A stretch of 64,000 bases of DNA from CAYWXK01 sp964462515 (GCA_964462515.1 CAYWXK010000008.1:1-64000); one strand, 5' to 3'; positions 52,846 through 62,607 are shown, counted from the first letter of the stretch. Numbers and translations are program-made. Notes: generated by a model not told the origin, from the sequence alone.

Positions 52846-55032
52846 TTAGAACATTGGCTCCAAAGTTATTACAGGATGGCCGGCTTTGGTTATAAACTCT
52901 AAAACTTGTTCTTCCGTCGTAGCTGTCTTCTCATCGGCAATCTTGGCAAGAAATTCTTCTCCGCCAAGTTCGAGCTCGTTTGCCCTCTTGACAAAGGCAT
53001 CTTTAATCTCTTCCTTCAGCATAGTCGGCATCCAGACAATCCGCCGGATTCCGCCTTCAGCAGCTATAAATTTCCGCGAGTTAATATAATGCTTTGAGTG
53101 CCCGATGAAACCCGGCGTCTGCTGCCCGCCGCCGACTGTCCCGGCAAGAGTCGAAAACTTCATCCCGCAGGGCGTCATCTCAGGATACTCTCTGTTGACA
53201 ATCATTATCCCACCCGTTGAAGGCAGCACCGCAGCAATGCATTCAAAGCAGCCGCAGCTTGTCATCGGGTCGGTAATCATACTATACTGGCTCATCCGTT
53301 CCACTTTACCGCCGCTGGTCTTTTGAACAAAGGCGTTTATCTTGTCCCACTGACCAATTTTTGTCTCAATGCAATTGCCTTTTGAGATGGGCTGATTTGG
53401 CCCCGACGGAGTAATCTCATACGCTGCCCGGCAGTCCAGCCAGCTATAAGCCCCGCACAAACCAGGCCGCTCCGGCGAAATCACACACAAATGATTCGGA
53501 GCAAAACTCTGACACAATGTGCAGGAGTAAAATGTTTCTATGTCTTCGTCCGCCATACCTGCAAGTCTCGCGTCACGCTCGACATAAACACTATGAGCGA
53601 GCTGTCGCAGCGGGCGCACCTTCGCCTCATCCGTAAATATCTTGACCTGCACTTTGTCTATAATACTTGAAAACTGGTCATGAAACTTCGCGTGCAACAG
53701 CTTTCCAAAATGTTCGAGTTTGAATCCTGCTTTTGCGGCTTCCCTGCTGATGCGAAGCCAGTTTATGTCACGCTGGCCCATATGCCAGATGCCGTGTGCT
53801 TCATTTATAAACGTATGTATCTGTCTCTCCAGCACAGGTTCAAAATCGGTCTGCATTTTTCTGCCGGCTACTTCAACTATAATGCCCAGCGGCAGCTTTC
53901 CGCCGGCCTCAACCGAATCGACATCCGGCCCCTGCACCTCGACCTTGCCATCTTCAACCTCATCGATGTCCCGCATCCGAAGCCACTCAAACGACGGCGT
54001 TCTTTGCCCGCCAAACTCACAGTGCATATCTTCCTTGCGAATGCGCTCGCCTTCAAAGGCCGGACTGACCGCCACCGGAATCGGTATCTGTGCAATCTTT
54101 ATCTTAAGCCCTCGAACCTCAATGGCCTTTTCCACAATTTTATCGTGAGAGATATTGGAGACCACGTGCTCGTATGTGCACACTCCCGTAGGAAGAATCT
54201 GCGGAATATCCGAGTCAGCTATGACCGGGAAACCGTAGTTAATCGCCCCTGCAGCCGTCGCATACCATTCATCGCTAACCTCACCCAGCGGCATAACAAA
54301 GGCAAAGATTCTATTTTTATTATAAAGCAGGTTTCGCCGAAAATCGCCCGGCTGGACTCCTCCAAAGCTAAGTGCCGCCCGGCTGGCAAAACCAAGCGCA
54401 TATATCGCCGATGTAATTTCCCTCCCGAAAGGCACTAATCGCGTTTCCCACCCTAACTGCACACCACCTTCAACAAGCTGCTCGGCAAAGGTGGTGCCGT
54501 TATTGTGCGCCGACATAAACACATACAGCCATCGCTCCTGAAGTTTACGGGCAATGTTGACCGCTGTCTGGACATCCGGCGCAGCTCCAACCACCGCCGC
54601 AAACCCAGGCGCTGTTCCATCAACAAACTGAATGCCGCGCTCCCGCAGTATCACGTCGTCCGCTGCTCCCAGCCAGATACCATTAACTGGGTTAGGCCCG
54701 ATTAGATACTTACAGGCCTCGATAATCTCTTCTGCGAAAAGCGTTGCCATACCAGCATCCAGAGCCTGGCCAAGATAGGGCAGCCACAGGTCATCATCAA
54801 CAGGCGGCGGCAGGAGTGCTTTTATCTCCTTCATAACTTCTTCAAAATCAGCCAGCCTCTCTACCGCCCTTCCGGTCATCGAATAAATAATCGGAATGTA
54901 ATAGCCGGTGTTAGGAAACTCCACACGGCAATCTCTGCCCTTTTCCTTGATAGCTCGCGTTAGAATATCTTCCGCCTGCCTGGCTATTTTATGAGCGCCG
55001 CGAATTGCTGCTGATGCAATGATTTTTGACAT
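52846..55032 (-). CDS. acsB: CO-methylating acetyl-CoA synthase
   Basis: About 728 residues, the usual length. The A-cluster cubane ligands lie in YSCTLCQSFAPNHLC and ERPGLCGAY, and the CGC motif for the distal nickel lies in SCGCFEC. It joins methyl, CO and CoA to form acetyl-CoA. ATG 55032 (MSKIIASAAIRG), with GAGGATC upstream, is preferred over the in-frame upstream start at 55089, whose extra residues come from an intergenic repeat. It lies directly after the CODH gene acsA. Confidence 0.96.
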   Translation of the reverse strand: MSKIIASAAIRGAHKIARQAEDILTRAIKEKGRDCRVEFPNTGYYIPIIYSMTGRAVERLADFEEVMKEIKALLPPPVDDDLWLPYLGQALDAGMATLFAEEIIEACKYLIGPNPVNGIWLGAADDVILRERGIQFVDGTAPGFAAVVGAAPDVQTAVNIARKLQERWLYVFMSAHNNGTTFAEQLVEGGVQLGWETRLVPFGREITSAIYALGFASRAALSFGGVQPGDFRRNLLYNKNRIFAFVMPLGEVSDEWYATAAGAINYGFPVIADSDIPQILPTGVCTYEHVVSNISHDKIVEKAIEVRGLKIKIAQIPIPVAVSPAFEGERIRKEDMHCEFGGQRTPSFEWLRMRDIDEVEDGKVEVQGPDVDSVEAGGKLPLGIIVEVAGRKMQTDFEPVLERQIHTFINEAHGIWHMGQRDINWLRISREAAKAGFKLEHFGKLLHAKFHDQFSSIIDKVQVKIFTDEAKVRPLRQLAHSVYVERDARLAGMADEDIETFYSCTLCQSFAPNHLCVISPERPGLCGAYSWLDCRAAYEITPSGPNQPISKGNCIETKIGQWDKINAFVQKTSGGKVERMSQYSMITDPMTSCGCFECIAAVLPSTGGIMIVNREYPEMTPCGMKFSTLAGTVGGGQQTPGFIGHSKHYINSRKFIAAEGGIRRIVWMPTMLKEEIKDAFVKRANELELGGEEFLAKIADEKTATTEEQVLEFITKAGHPVITLEPMF

Positions 55033-55110
55033 ATTCTTGATCCTCGATTCTCGTTTCTCGATTCTCGATGCTTGACGAGCATCCAGCATCTAGTATCGAG
55101 CATCCTGTTT
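55033..55110. repeat. Repeat-rich acsA-acsB gap
   Basis: Short direct and inverted repeats: TCGATTCTCG, TTCTCGATTCTCG, GATGCTTGACGAGCATCCAGCATC and TATCGAGCATCC. They can fold and add an in-frame extension to acsB that I do not regard as coding. Confidence 0.5.
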
Positions 55111-57054
55111 TCACTCTACTGCCAATGCACGCCGGTCCGCCATATCGTAAAGCTTGCGCTCTTTGACCTTGTTGATTCCCAGAGCATCGCGTTTACTCTC
55201 GATATGTTCCCGTATCATCTCGGCAGCTTTAAGCGGGTCTGACTCCACCGCCCAACGACCGCCAAGGTCTTTTTCAATCCCGCTAAATAAATACTTACTA
55301 ACATTTTCGCTGCCCGATACCGGCAGAAATTCCTCACCGAAAACCACCAGCACGCCGCTTGCCACAAAATACTGCCCAATCGAGATTGCTTTTTCCGTAA
55401 TCGATTCCAGACACGCCCCCGCCACCGGTATCTCGGATATATCCTCGCCCAGCCCGCCTTCCCTGACAATTTCCGCACAGGCTACCAGCAATCGACTGTT
55501 ATCCACACAACTGCCGCACGTCAACACCGGTGGCATACCCACCGCCTCACACACCTCCCTTAGACCCGGCCCTGCCAGTTTTAGAGCTTCTTTCGGATTT
55601 GTCAAGCCGCGCTTACCGCACGCAATACTGGCACAGCCGGTCGTTACTACCAGAACATCCTGTTTGATTAGCTCCTCTGCCAGCGTAGTATGTGTCCAAT
55701 CCTGCGGCACCTTAGGATTGGTGCAGCCGACAATGGCTGCAATCCCGCGAATCCGCCCATTGATGATATTGTCGTTTAGTGGCCGATAGCTGGCACGAAA
55801 CCTCCCGCCTAACATATAGTTAATAGACTCATGGCTGAAACCTACTACAGCTTTTTGCTTTTCGCTGGGAATAGTGACCTGGCCACGATTTTTATAGTTT
55901 TCTATGGCCATTTTGATTATCTCTTTAGCTGTATTGAGGGCAGTCTTGTGCTCCATCTCAATATGCTCAACGCCCAGTATTTTGGCCTTATCAGAGGTTG
56001 TAATTAGCTTTGTGTGGAAACATTTTGCGACTTCAGCCAGACCTTGCATCACGCACTGAACATCAACGGCCATCAATTCAATTGCTCCGGTGGCAATAGC
56101 CAATTCCTGATTCAGGAAATTACCCGCAATCGGCACTCCGTGCCTCATTAACAGTTCATTTGCCGTGCAGCAAATCCCTGCTATATTGATGCCTTTGGCC
56201 CCAACTTTTTGTGCCTCGGCCAGCAGTCCCTTATCTCTTGAGGCAGCGACTATCATTTCCGACAGAATTGGCTCGTGTCCATGCACGATGATATTTACCT
56301 CGTCCTCCTTTAGCACCCCCAGATTCACCTCGCCGCGCCCCGGATAAGGAGTCCCGAAAAGAATATCTTGCAGCTCCGTAGCGAGCATCGAACCTCCCCA
56401 GCCATCGGCAAGGGCCGTCCGGCTGGCATGCATAATAATATTTTTATAATCCTGGTCCACACCCATCGTAGTTCTGTGCAGAGCCTCGACCACCTCTCGG
56501 TCAACAGCCCGAGGCGTTATGCCAAGTTTTTTCCAGATTTCCTGTCGCGGCTTAGGCGCACGCCGGGCCATAAGCTGTGTCCCCTGCGCTTTACCGAATT
56601 CGCCCAACGCAATTTCACCGATATCCTTAGCAATCTCATTGACCGGCCGGTCTTTGGCCTCCACTCCCAGCTCCGCAGCTATTCTTTTTAATTTAATGCT
56701 GTCTTTAATCTGGTAGTCCGGCGCTTCGCCCTGAGCGGCGGCAAGAAACACCTCCGCAACGCCGCGCCCATGGTCGCTATGGGCACTGGTGCCGGCTGCA
56801 ATAGCCCGCAGAAAATTACGCGCCACAATGGTATCTGCACCGGCGCCGCAAACCCCAACTTGTGGCCCATCTCCAAATGGGTCAATTCGGCACGGCCCCA
56901 TACTGCAAATACGGCAGCACACCCCCAGCTTCCCAAATCCGCACTGCGGCGATTGGTCATCGAGTCTGTCCCACGCATTTTTTTGGCCCGATGCGGCCAT
57001 TTGACCTATCATTATCTGCGCTGCTTTGTCTGAACTACGTGTCTCTGGTTTCAT
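55111..57054 (-). CDS. acsA: Carbon monoxide dehydrogenase catalytic subunit
   Basis: 647 residues of the Ni,Fe-CODH family. N-terminal cysteines at 38, 46, 47, 50, 55 and 69 bind the B and D clusters. C-cluster ligand regions include GICCTANELLMRHGVP, VVTTGCASIACGKRG and CGSCVDNSR. It makes CO from CO2 for acetyl-CoA synthase or oxidises CO. RBS AGGAAGGA. Followed directly by acsB and preceded by the diaphorase genes and CooF-like ferredoxin, so electrons likely enter through those subunits. Confidence 0.96.
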   Translation of the reverse strand: MKPETRSSDKAAQIMIGQMAASGQKNAWDRLDDQSPQCGFGKLGVCCRICSMGPCRIDPFGDGPQVGVCGAGADTIVARNFLRAIAAGTSAHSDHGRGVAEVFLAAAQGEAPDYQIKDSIKLKRIAAELGVEAKDRPVNEIAKDIGEIALGEFGKAQGTQLMARRAPKPRQEIWKKLGITPRAVDREVVEALHRTTMGVDQDYKNIIMHASRTALADGWGGSMLATELQDILFGTPYPGRGEVNLGVLKEDEVNIIVHGHEPILSEMIVAASRDKGLLAEAQKVGAKGINIAGICCTANELLMRHGVPIAGNFLNQELAIATGAIELMAVDVQCVMQGLAEVAKCFHTKLITTSDKAKILGVEHIEMEHKTALNTAKEIIKMAIENYKNRGQVTIPSEKQKAVVGFSHESINYMLGGRFRASYRPLNDNIINGRIRGIAAIVGCTNPKVPQDWTHTTLAEELIKQDVLVVTTGCASIACGKRGLTNPKEALKLAGPGLREVCEAVGMPPVLTCGSCVDNSRLLVACAEIVREGGLGEDISEIPVAGACLESITEKAISIGQYFVASGVLVVFGEEFLPVSGSENVSKYLFSGIEKDLGGRWAVESDPLKAAEMIREHIESKRDALGINKVKERKLYDMADRRALAVE

Positions 57055-57127
57055 TAAGTCCTTCCTGTATATTCAATTACCTCTAAATGCTTTAACAGCT
57101 ACAAATGCCATACTTTTGCCTATTACT

Positions 57128-57946
57128 TCAAACGGAACTGTCAATCTCATAAGTTAAATGCGAGCCGACAAGATTTACATTATTTTCTTTGGCAGCCGTG
57201 GCACGTTCGAGCCGCACAATAGTTTGTTTCCGCCGGCATACCGGGCACACTTGTTCCAATGATATTTCTTTACCCAATTTATTCTTGATATACTCAAATT
57301 CCTTTACCGGCATATAAGCTTTGCCGCATACATCGCACGTAAGCATATCAAGCTTAGTATTCCAGGTTTCAATATATCGCACAGAGTCTCTGTCTGCGCT
57401 CACAATATGACCGGTCGGACAAACTTCAACACACGCATTGCAGCCAATGCAGCTATCCGAAGCCTTACCGAAAGGCGTCTCTACTCTCCGTTCAACGCCG
57501 CGCCTGCTAAAGCTCAAGGCCGAGACTCCTATCATCTGGTCACAAATGCGAACGCATAATCCACAAAGAATACATTTGCCGAGGTCGTCTCGGACAGCAA
57601 AACGAGGTCTCTCTACCCCCAGCTTTTTAGCAAGTGCCTGAATACATTCCGCCTGCGGCGCACGAGCCCAGAGAAGCTCAAGTGCCATTTTTCTGCTTTT
57701 AATCACCTCAGGCGTATCGGTTCTTATGCTCAGCCCTTCTCGTATCGGAAGGTCACAAGAGGTAGTAAGCCACCTCCATTTGCCTTTGCTAACCTCGACC
57801 ACGCACAATCGACAGGCGCCGTATGGCTGCAGCGCCGGATGATGGCAAAACGTGGGAATAGATATACCCATCTCGCGCGCCACGTCCAATGCCCAGCGGT
57901 CACGCTCCACTTCAATTTCTTTACCGTCAATAATCGTCTTAATCAA
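57128..57946 (-). CDS. HoxU/HydA-N-like FeS subunit without H-cluster domain
   Basis: 272 residues. The 2Fe-2S domain has Cys34, 45, 48 and 64. The usual His-Cys3 4Fe-4S site that follows in NuoG, HoxU and HydA is missing here (only Cys101 remains). Two 4Fe-4S motifs are at Cys125/128/131/135 and Cys166/169/172/176. A C-terminal zinc-ribbon-like pair, Cys204/207 and Cys234/237, is an extra not usual in HoxU. No hydrogenase H-cluster domain is present. The NuoF-like gene is 34 bases upstream. Inferred role: link between an NADH diaphorase and CODH or another partner. Confidence 0.85.
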   Translation of the reverse strand: MIKTIIDGKEIEVERDRWALDVAREMGISIPTFCHHPALQPYGACRLCVVEVSKGKWRWLTTSCDLPIREGLSIRTDTPEVIKSRKMALELLWARAPQAECIQALAKKLGVERPRFAVRDDLGKCILCGLCVRICDQMIGVSALSFSRRGVERRVETPFGKASDSCIGCNACVEVCPTGHIVSADRDSVRYIETWNTKLDMLTCDVCGKAYMPVKEFEYIKNKLGKEISLEQVCPVCRRKQTIVRLERATAAKENNVNLVGSHLTYEIDSSV

Positions 57947-57980
57947 AGCTATCTTCTAACTCCATCCGTTTGGAAACTTC

Positions 57981-59861
57981 TTACAAAGTAATTACCGCAT
58001 TAAATGGACAAGCTTCTCTGCACATACCACACTTAATACACTTATCCTGACTAATCGAATGAGGTGCCTTTTTCTCGCCGGTAATTGCTTCTACCGGACA
58101 GGACTTAACGCACTTGCCGCAACCTGTGCACATCTTGACGTCTATATCAAAGGTCGTCAGCTCCTTACACACACCTGCGGGACACTTTTTATCGACAACG
58201 TGTGCTTTATACTCATCTCTGAAATACTTCAGGGTGCTTAAGGTCGGATTCGCTGCGGTTTTGCCTAAACCACACAGGCTGTTATCCCTGACATATAAGC
58301 CCACCTCTTCAAGAAGCTCAACCTGTTCAATGGTACCTCGTCCGGATGTAATGCCATCCAGCATCTCATACATTCGCAGCAATCCTTCTCTGCAGGCTGT
58401 GCATTTGCCGCACGACTCTTTACTTAGAAAATGCGTAAAATATCTTGCCACTTCCACCATACAGGTTCGGTCATCCATAACAATCATTCCACCGGACCCC
58501 ATCATCGAACCTGCTTCAGTCAGCCGGTCGAAATCCACCGGCAAGTCAAGCTGGTCCTCCGGCAGACATCCACCGGAAGGACCGCCGGTCTGGACGGCTT
58601 TGAAGCTCCGGTTAGCTGCAACCCCGCCGCCAATATCGAAAATAATGTGTCGAAGTGTTATCCCCATCGGGACCTCAACAAGGCCGGTATTTTTAACCTT
58701 ACCTACCAGCGAAAATACCTTTGTCCCTGTGCTGGTTTTGGTGCCCATATTTGCAAACCATTCCCAGCCTTTGTCAATAATCAGCGGCACGTTGGCCCAG
58801 GTCTCAACATTATTAAGAGTTGTAGGTTTACCAAAAACCCCTTTTTCGGAAGTATGGATGTGTTTGGCCCGCGGCTCACCGGAGAAACCCTCGATAGAGG
58901 CCATCAAAGCCGTTGACTCACCGCAGACAAACGCTCCGGCACCTCGACTAATTCGAACGCTGAAGCTAAAGTCCGTCCCAAGTATATTGTTCCCAAGAAG
59001 CCCGTATTCCTCCGCCTGCCTGATTGCTATCACCAGGTTCTCCACCGCTAAAGGATACTCGTGTCGCACGTAAATATAACCCCGGTCCGACCCGATAGCA
59101 TAAGCACCGATGGCCATACCTTCGAGCACCGAATGAGGATTGCCCTCCATAATACTGCGGTCCATAAAAGCTCCCGGGTCGCCTTCGTCGCCGTTACATA
59201 GAACATACTTCGGATAACCCGCAGCCTCACGACAGGCCCGCCATTTACGGCCTGTTGGAAAACCGCCGCCACCGCGACCTCGCAATCCTGACTTTCCCAC
59301 CAGCTCAACTATTTCGTCAGACTGCATTCGGGTAAGGACTTTTGCCAACGAGGCATATCCACCTACAGCAATATAATCATCAATGTTAGTCGGGTCGAGC
59401 TTGCCATTATTAGCCAGGACGATACGCTGCTGGTTAGCATAAAAAGGTATTTCCATCTCATGGAAAATCCTTTTCTTTGTCCCTGTGTCCTTGTAAGTCA
59501 ATCTCTCTACAACTTCATCGTGCTCGATTGATGCATCAACAATCTCCTGGACGTCATCAGGCGTAACTGAAACATAGAGTATGCCCTTTGGTTGAATGAC
59601 CACCAATGGACCCCGCTCGCAAAAACCATGGCAGCCGGTTATCTGTATATCTACCTTCCTGTCGAGCTGTTTTTTCTTGAGTATATCCCGGAACACCCTT
59701 GCCACATCCAATCCCCGGCCAGCCCGGCAGCCGGTTCCTCCGCATATTGTAATACAAGGTTTGTCCTGTCTCCTCGCCGCCTGCAGCTCACTACGGCAGG
59801 ATTCCAATTGCTCAGGTGATGTTAATTTTGCTAAATTTTTTTCCCTGACCTGCAGTCTCAT
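57981..59861 (-). CDS. NuoF/HydB-type NADH-binding flavoprotein
   Basis: 626 residues. An N-terminal thioredoxin-like 2Fe-2S domain (ITICGGTGCRAGRGL and ITGCHGFCERGP) precedes the NuoF core with GRGGGGFPTGRKW and NGDEGDPGAFMDR, then an SLBB region, the cluster motif SCGKCTACREG and two C-terminal 4Fe-4S motifs (CTGCGKCVKSC, CIKCGMCREAC). This is the HydB layout. It exchanges electrons with NAD(H) through FMN. The NuoE-like subunit lies upstream and the HoxU-like one downstream, forming a three-subunit diaphorase. Confidence 0.93.
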   Translation of the reverse strand: MRLQVREKNLAKLTSPEQLESCRSELQAARRQDKPCITICGGTGCRAGRGLDVARVFRDILKKKQLDRKVDIQITGCHGFCERGPLVVIQPKGILYVSVTPDDVQEIVDASIEHDEVVERLTYKDTGTKKRIFHEMEIPFYANQQRIVLANNGKLDPTNIDDYIAVGGYASLAKVLTRMQSDEIVELVGKSGLRGRGGGGFPTGRKWRACREAAGYPKYVLCNGDEGDPGAFMDRSIMEGNPHSVLEGMAIGAYAIGSDRGYIYVRHEYPLAVENLVIAIRQAEEYGLLGNNILGTDFSFSVRISRGAGAFVCGESTALMASIEGFSGEPRAKHIHTSEKGVFGKPTTLNNVETWANVPLIIDKGWEWFANMGTKTSTGTKVFSLVGKVKNTGLVEVPMGITLRHIIFDIGGGVAANRSFKAVQTGGPSGGCLPEDQLDLPVDFDRLTEAGSMMGSGGMIVMDDRTCMVEVARYFTHFLSKESCGKCTACREGLLRMYEMLDGITSGRGTIEQVELLEEVGLYVRDNSLCGLGKTAANPTLSTLKYFRDEYKAHVVDKKCPAGVCKELTTFDIDVKMCTGCGKCVKSCPVEAITGEKKAPHSISQDKCIKCGMCREACPFNAVITL

Positions 59862-59925
59862 ATTCCTAAAAACCTATTTTAGTCCCATTACAGTTTGATG
59901 AAAATAAAGCTATCGGAACTATCAT

Positions 59926-60378
59926 TTATTTGTATTGGTCGAGCTTCGTCTTAACCTTGTCCATAGTCATACTACCGTGATACTCGGAGTCTATAGTCAT
60001 AACCGGTGCTAATGCACAAGCACCAAGGCAGGCTACCTCCTCTAATGTAAACTCCTTATCTGAAGTTGTCTGCCCTGCCCCGATACCAAGTTGACGCTTG
60101 AGCTCACCACGGATATTAACAGACCCTCTTAAGTGACAGGCCGTGCCGTCACAAATTTTTATTAAATGTCTGCCGCGCTCCGTCAAACTAAACGAGCTGT
60201 AAAATGTCGCCACATTATATACTTGACTTGGCGAAATCCCGAGCTTGCTTGCCGCTCTTTCCAGAGCAAAAGGCGGAAGGTAACCAAACTCCTGCTGGAT
60301 ATCCTGCAGAATCATTATCAGCCAGGATTTTTCACCGCCATACTTATCAATTATTTGGTCAACCTTTTTTAGATTCAC
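59926..60378 (-). CDS. NuoE/HydC-type 2Fe-2S subunit
   Basis: 150 residues of the 24-kDa subunit family. Cysteines of the 2Fe-2S site lie in CDGTACHLRGS and VACLGACALAP. A helical N-terminus (EFGYLPPFALERAASKLGI) precedes the thioredoxin-like fold. It pairs with the NuoF-like protein encoded next. The start overlaps the CooF-like gene by 20 bases. Confidence 0.93.
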   Translation of the reverse strand: MNLKKVDQIIDKYGGEKSWLIMILQDIQQEFGYLPPFALERAASKLGISPSQVYNVATFYSSFSLTERGRHLIKICDGTACHLRGSVNIRGELKRQLGIGAGQTTSDKEFTLEEVACLGACALAPVMTIDSEYHGSMTMDKVKTKLDQYK

Positions 60379-60913
60379 CTTTTGTCCTCGAAATGTTTTT
60401 ACCGGATTCCATCAATCCAACGGCTTTTTTAACCGCTTCTCCTCTACGCCGCCCCATCCATTCCTGAACTTCACAAAATTCCAAAGCACCGGTGGGACAG
60501 GATTCTACGCACGCCGGCTCCCGGCCAGCCTCGGTCCGAATAATACAAAGGTCGCATTTTGTTATCGCTTTGCCATCGCGAGAGATATAGATAACCCCAA
60601 ACGGGCAAACCATAAGGCAGAACTTGCAGCCAATGCACAAATCACGGTCAATCAACACAGGACTTTCAACCGTCCTGCGGTAAATCGCCTTACTCGGACA
60701 AACCGTGATACAAGGAGCATCCTCACAGTGCCTGCACTGCATAGGAATCCCAAATCTACCTGCCGATTCCACAGAAACTCTCGTTTGCGGTTTTGGCTGC
60801 TCTGTTATCGCCTTTTCAAGAACACCCGACCTGGAATGTACCACCGCACAGGCTATTTCACAGCTTTTACAAGCCAGACATTTTTCGATATTTATCATTA
60901 TGGCTTTACCCAT
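60359..60913 (-). CDS. cooF: CooF/HycB-type four-cluster ferredoxin
   Basis: 184 residues with four 4Fe-4S motifs in the CooF/HycB/DmsB arrangement: CLACKSCEIAC, CRHCEDAPCITVC, CIGCKFCLMVC, and a last one formed by CDLC with CVESC. It carries electrons from or to CODH. It lies between a CooC gene and the diaphorase genes, so it may connect the two. The C-terminal 35 residues (RRRGEAVKKAVGLM and on) are a basic helical extension. Confidence 0.9.
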   Translation of the reverse strand: MGKAIMINIEKCLACKSCEIACAVVHSRSGVLEKAITEQPKPQTRVSVESAGRFGIPMQCRHCEDAPCITVCPSKAIYRRTVESPVLIDRDLCIGCKFCLMVCPFGVIYISRDGKAITKCDLCIIRTEAGREPACVESCPTGALEFCEVQEWMGRRRGEAVKKAVGLMESGKNISRTKGESKKG

Positions 60914-60936
60914 CTGTATCTCCGAAACTATACAAA

Positions 60937-61746
60937 TTACCTTTTGTTGAGTTCGGCCTTGGAGGAAAAAACTAATTCTGCTAATGCGCCTTTTGCTTTT
61001 CGCAACTGGTCTGTAAATTCTGCATCGGCTTCAATCACAGAAGCACATTTCAGGTCCGCCTCCTGCACAGCCCGGCTGTACCGAAGACTTCCGAGCCAAA
61101 CTATATCTTTTATTTGAGATTTTATAAAGTCTATTTGAGAAGATTCAGTGATTTTGTTAGCAATCGCCGCCACGCATCCGACACCCAATTCTCTGGCCAT
61201 CCTCGCCATATTATTAGCCGTCTCAATGCTTCTTCCGCCCGGTTCAACAACCACCACAAGCGTAGTTACACCTTGAACACTCGCCCTTCCCAGACACTCG
61301 ACTCCGGCAGCCAGGTCAACCAATACAAGCTCCTCCCGTTCCAGCACAGTATGTGAAAGTAGCGCCTTTAGGAACGCTCCTTCAGAACAGGCACAACCGG
61401 CCCCCGCCTGGGTAATAGCACCTAAAACTAATAGCTTCACCTTCCCCACCCTAAGCCAGTATTTCTGTGGCAGGTCGCTTACTTTGGGATTTAATCTAAA
61501 GTATGCTCCAACTGCTTCCTTTCCGGTGCCGGTCCGCTCGGCAATCAACTGTTTCATATTGATAAGCGGCTCCGGAGTTTGCTCGAAAGGTATGCCGAAA
61601 GCTAAAGCAAGATTGGTATTCGAGTCAGCATCGATGGCCAAAACGTCAAATCCATCATCAGCAAATAATTGAGCCCAGACTGCACAAACCGTGGTCTTTC
61701 CTACGCCCCCTTTGCCGCCGATTGCTATCTTTGCACCCAACATCAC
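60937..61746 (-). CDS. cooC: CooC-type nickel-insertion ATPase
   Basis: 269 residues. Deviant Walker A GGKGGVGKTTVCAVW is at the N-terminus, LAIDADSNTNLALAFG follows, and the CooC metal motif GAGCACSEGAFLK (CxC) lies near residue 117. It should mature the CODH encoded downstream. It is the second CooC homologue in the array; the other at 48431-49204 differs in sequence, so the two may serve CODH and acetyl-CoA synthase separately. Confidence 0.93.
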   Translation of the reverse strand: MMLGAKIAIGGKGGVGKTTVCAVWAQLFADDGFDVLAIDADSNTNLALAFGIPFEQTPEPLINMKQLIAERTGTGKEAVGAYFRLNPKVSDLPQKYWLRVGKVKLLVLGAITQAGAGCACSEGAFLKALLSHTVLEREELVLVDLAAGVECLGRASVQGVTTLVVVVEPGGRSIETANNMARMARELGVGCVAAIANKITESSQIDFIKSQIKDIVWLGSLRYSRAVQEADLKCASVIEADAEFTDQLRKAKGALAELVFSSKAELNKR

Positions 61747-61955
61747 AAATACAGGAATGTCCTTTCATCTCAGTCCTGTGTGCTCTAATATAATTCAGAA
61801 TCAAGCTGCGCAACGAAAAGTATATATTATTACTCTTTCCTCATATTGTCAATCGATATTAGATAATCTAATACTTTCTATTTACGCAATGCACTGCGGC
61901 GGCGAGTTCTTAATGTCATTCTATATTTGAAACCTCCTCCGAGATGCGTAGGCAT

Positions 61956-62588
61956 TTAATCGCTCACTCCCATTGCACCAACTAACGCATCTACCGTCAA
62001 ATTCACCGCCGCTAACAACGCATCCAATGGCAGTTGAATTGCCGCGGTCTGGTCAAACAGTATTGATGCTCGGGCGGCAAATTCCTCATCACGCTTCCAA
62101 ATCACTATCGTTAAAGGTATCCGAGGCAGCACATCTAACTCAATTGAGGCGTCGCCGAATTCTCGCCGTTTAGCGTTCAACCGGGTCGAAAGCCGGTGTA
62201 ATTTCTGAGGACAATCACCAAAAGCCTCTTCTAATTTCCTTGTAGGAAGACTGTGCAGCCCCCTAAAAAAGAACTGCCCGCCCGGCAGAGCTTCGGCACC
62301 GACGAGCTTATTAGCCAGAGGCAAATCCTGGGCGTTTATCAGATACGTGAGAATGCAAAGCTGCTCAAGAAATCCCGCCGGCCCTGCCGATAAGGCAGGA
62401 CTAAGTGAAAAAATCTCCCGCTGTGAAAGATTAACCACATATTCAGTGTTCAATAGCAAAATAACATAACGCTCCGGGTCGCTCATATATTGACACTTTA
62501 CCCTTTGTGCGGTTCTGTGCCTGTCAAGCTTATCGAGCTGTTCCCAGAGACCTTCATAAATCATCGTATTTCTATCCTTCAGCGACAC
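61956..62588 (-). CDS. DUF3786 family protein
   Basis: 210 residues. Matches the DUF3786 family as I know it: YVVNLSQREIFSLSP, LTYLINAQDLPLANKL, GGQFFFRGLHSLPT, LEEAFGDC and the ending WKRDEEFAARASILFDQTA. The function is not known to me. It lies between the MobA/MobB fusion and the CooC/CODH genes, which suggests a role in cofactor or corrinoid/CODH biology. No Cys cluster or membrane segment is seen. Confidence 0.82.
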   Translation of the reverse strand: MSLKDRNTMIYEGLWEQLDKLDRHRTAQRVKCQYMSDPERYVILLLNTEYVVNLSQREIFSLSPALSAGPAGFLEQLCILTYLINAQDLPLANKLVGAEALPGGQFFFRGLHSLPTRKLEEAFGDCPQKLHRLSTRLNAKRREFGDASIELDVLPRIPLTIVIWKRDEEFAARASILFDQTAAIQLPLDALLAAVNLTVDALVGAMGVSD

Positions 62589-62607
62589 AGCGTTTCAAAA
62601 ATTATCA

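Noticed and set aside
53680..54438. Plus-strand 252-codon open frame
   Set aside because: Antisense to acsB; sequence composition is that of a complement of a conserved gene.
55033..55089. N-terminal extension of acetyl-CoA synthase
   Set aside because: The stretch lies in short intergenic repeats; starting at 55032 gives the usual length and a GAGGA site.
57128..57946. [FeFe] hydrogenase HydA
   Set aside because: Only the N-terminal FeS part is present; no H-cluster motifs exist in its 272 residues.
58114..59073. Plus-strand 319-codon open frame
   Set aside because: Shadow of the NuoF-like gene on the other strand.
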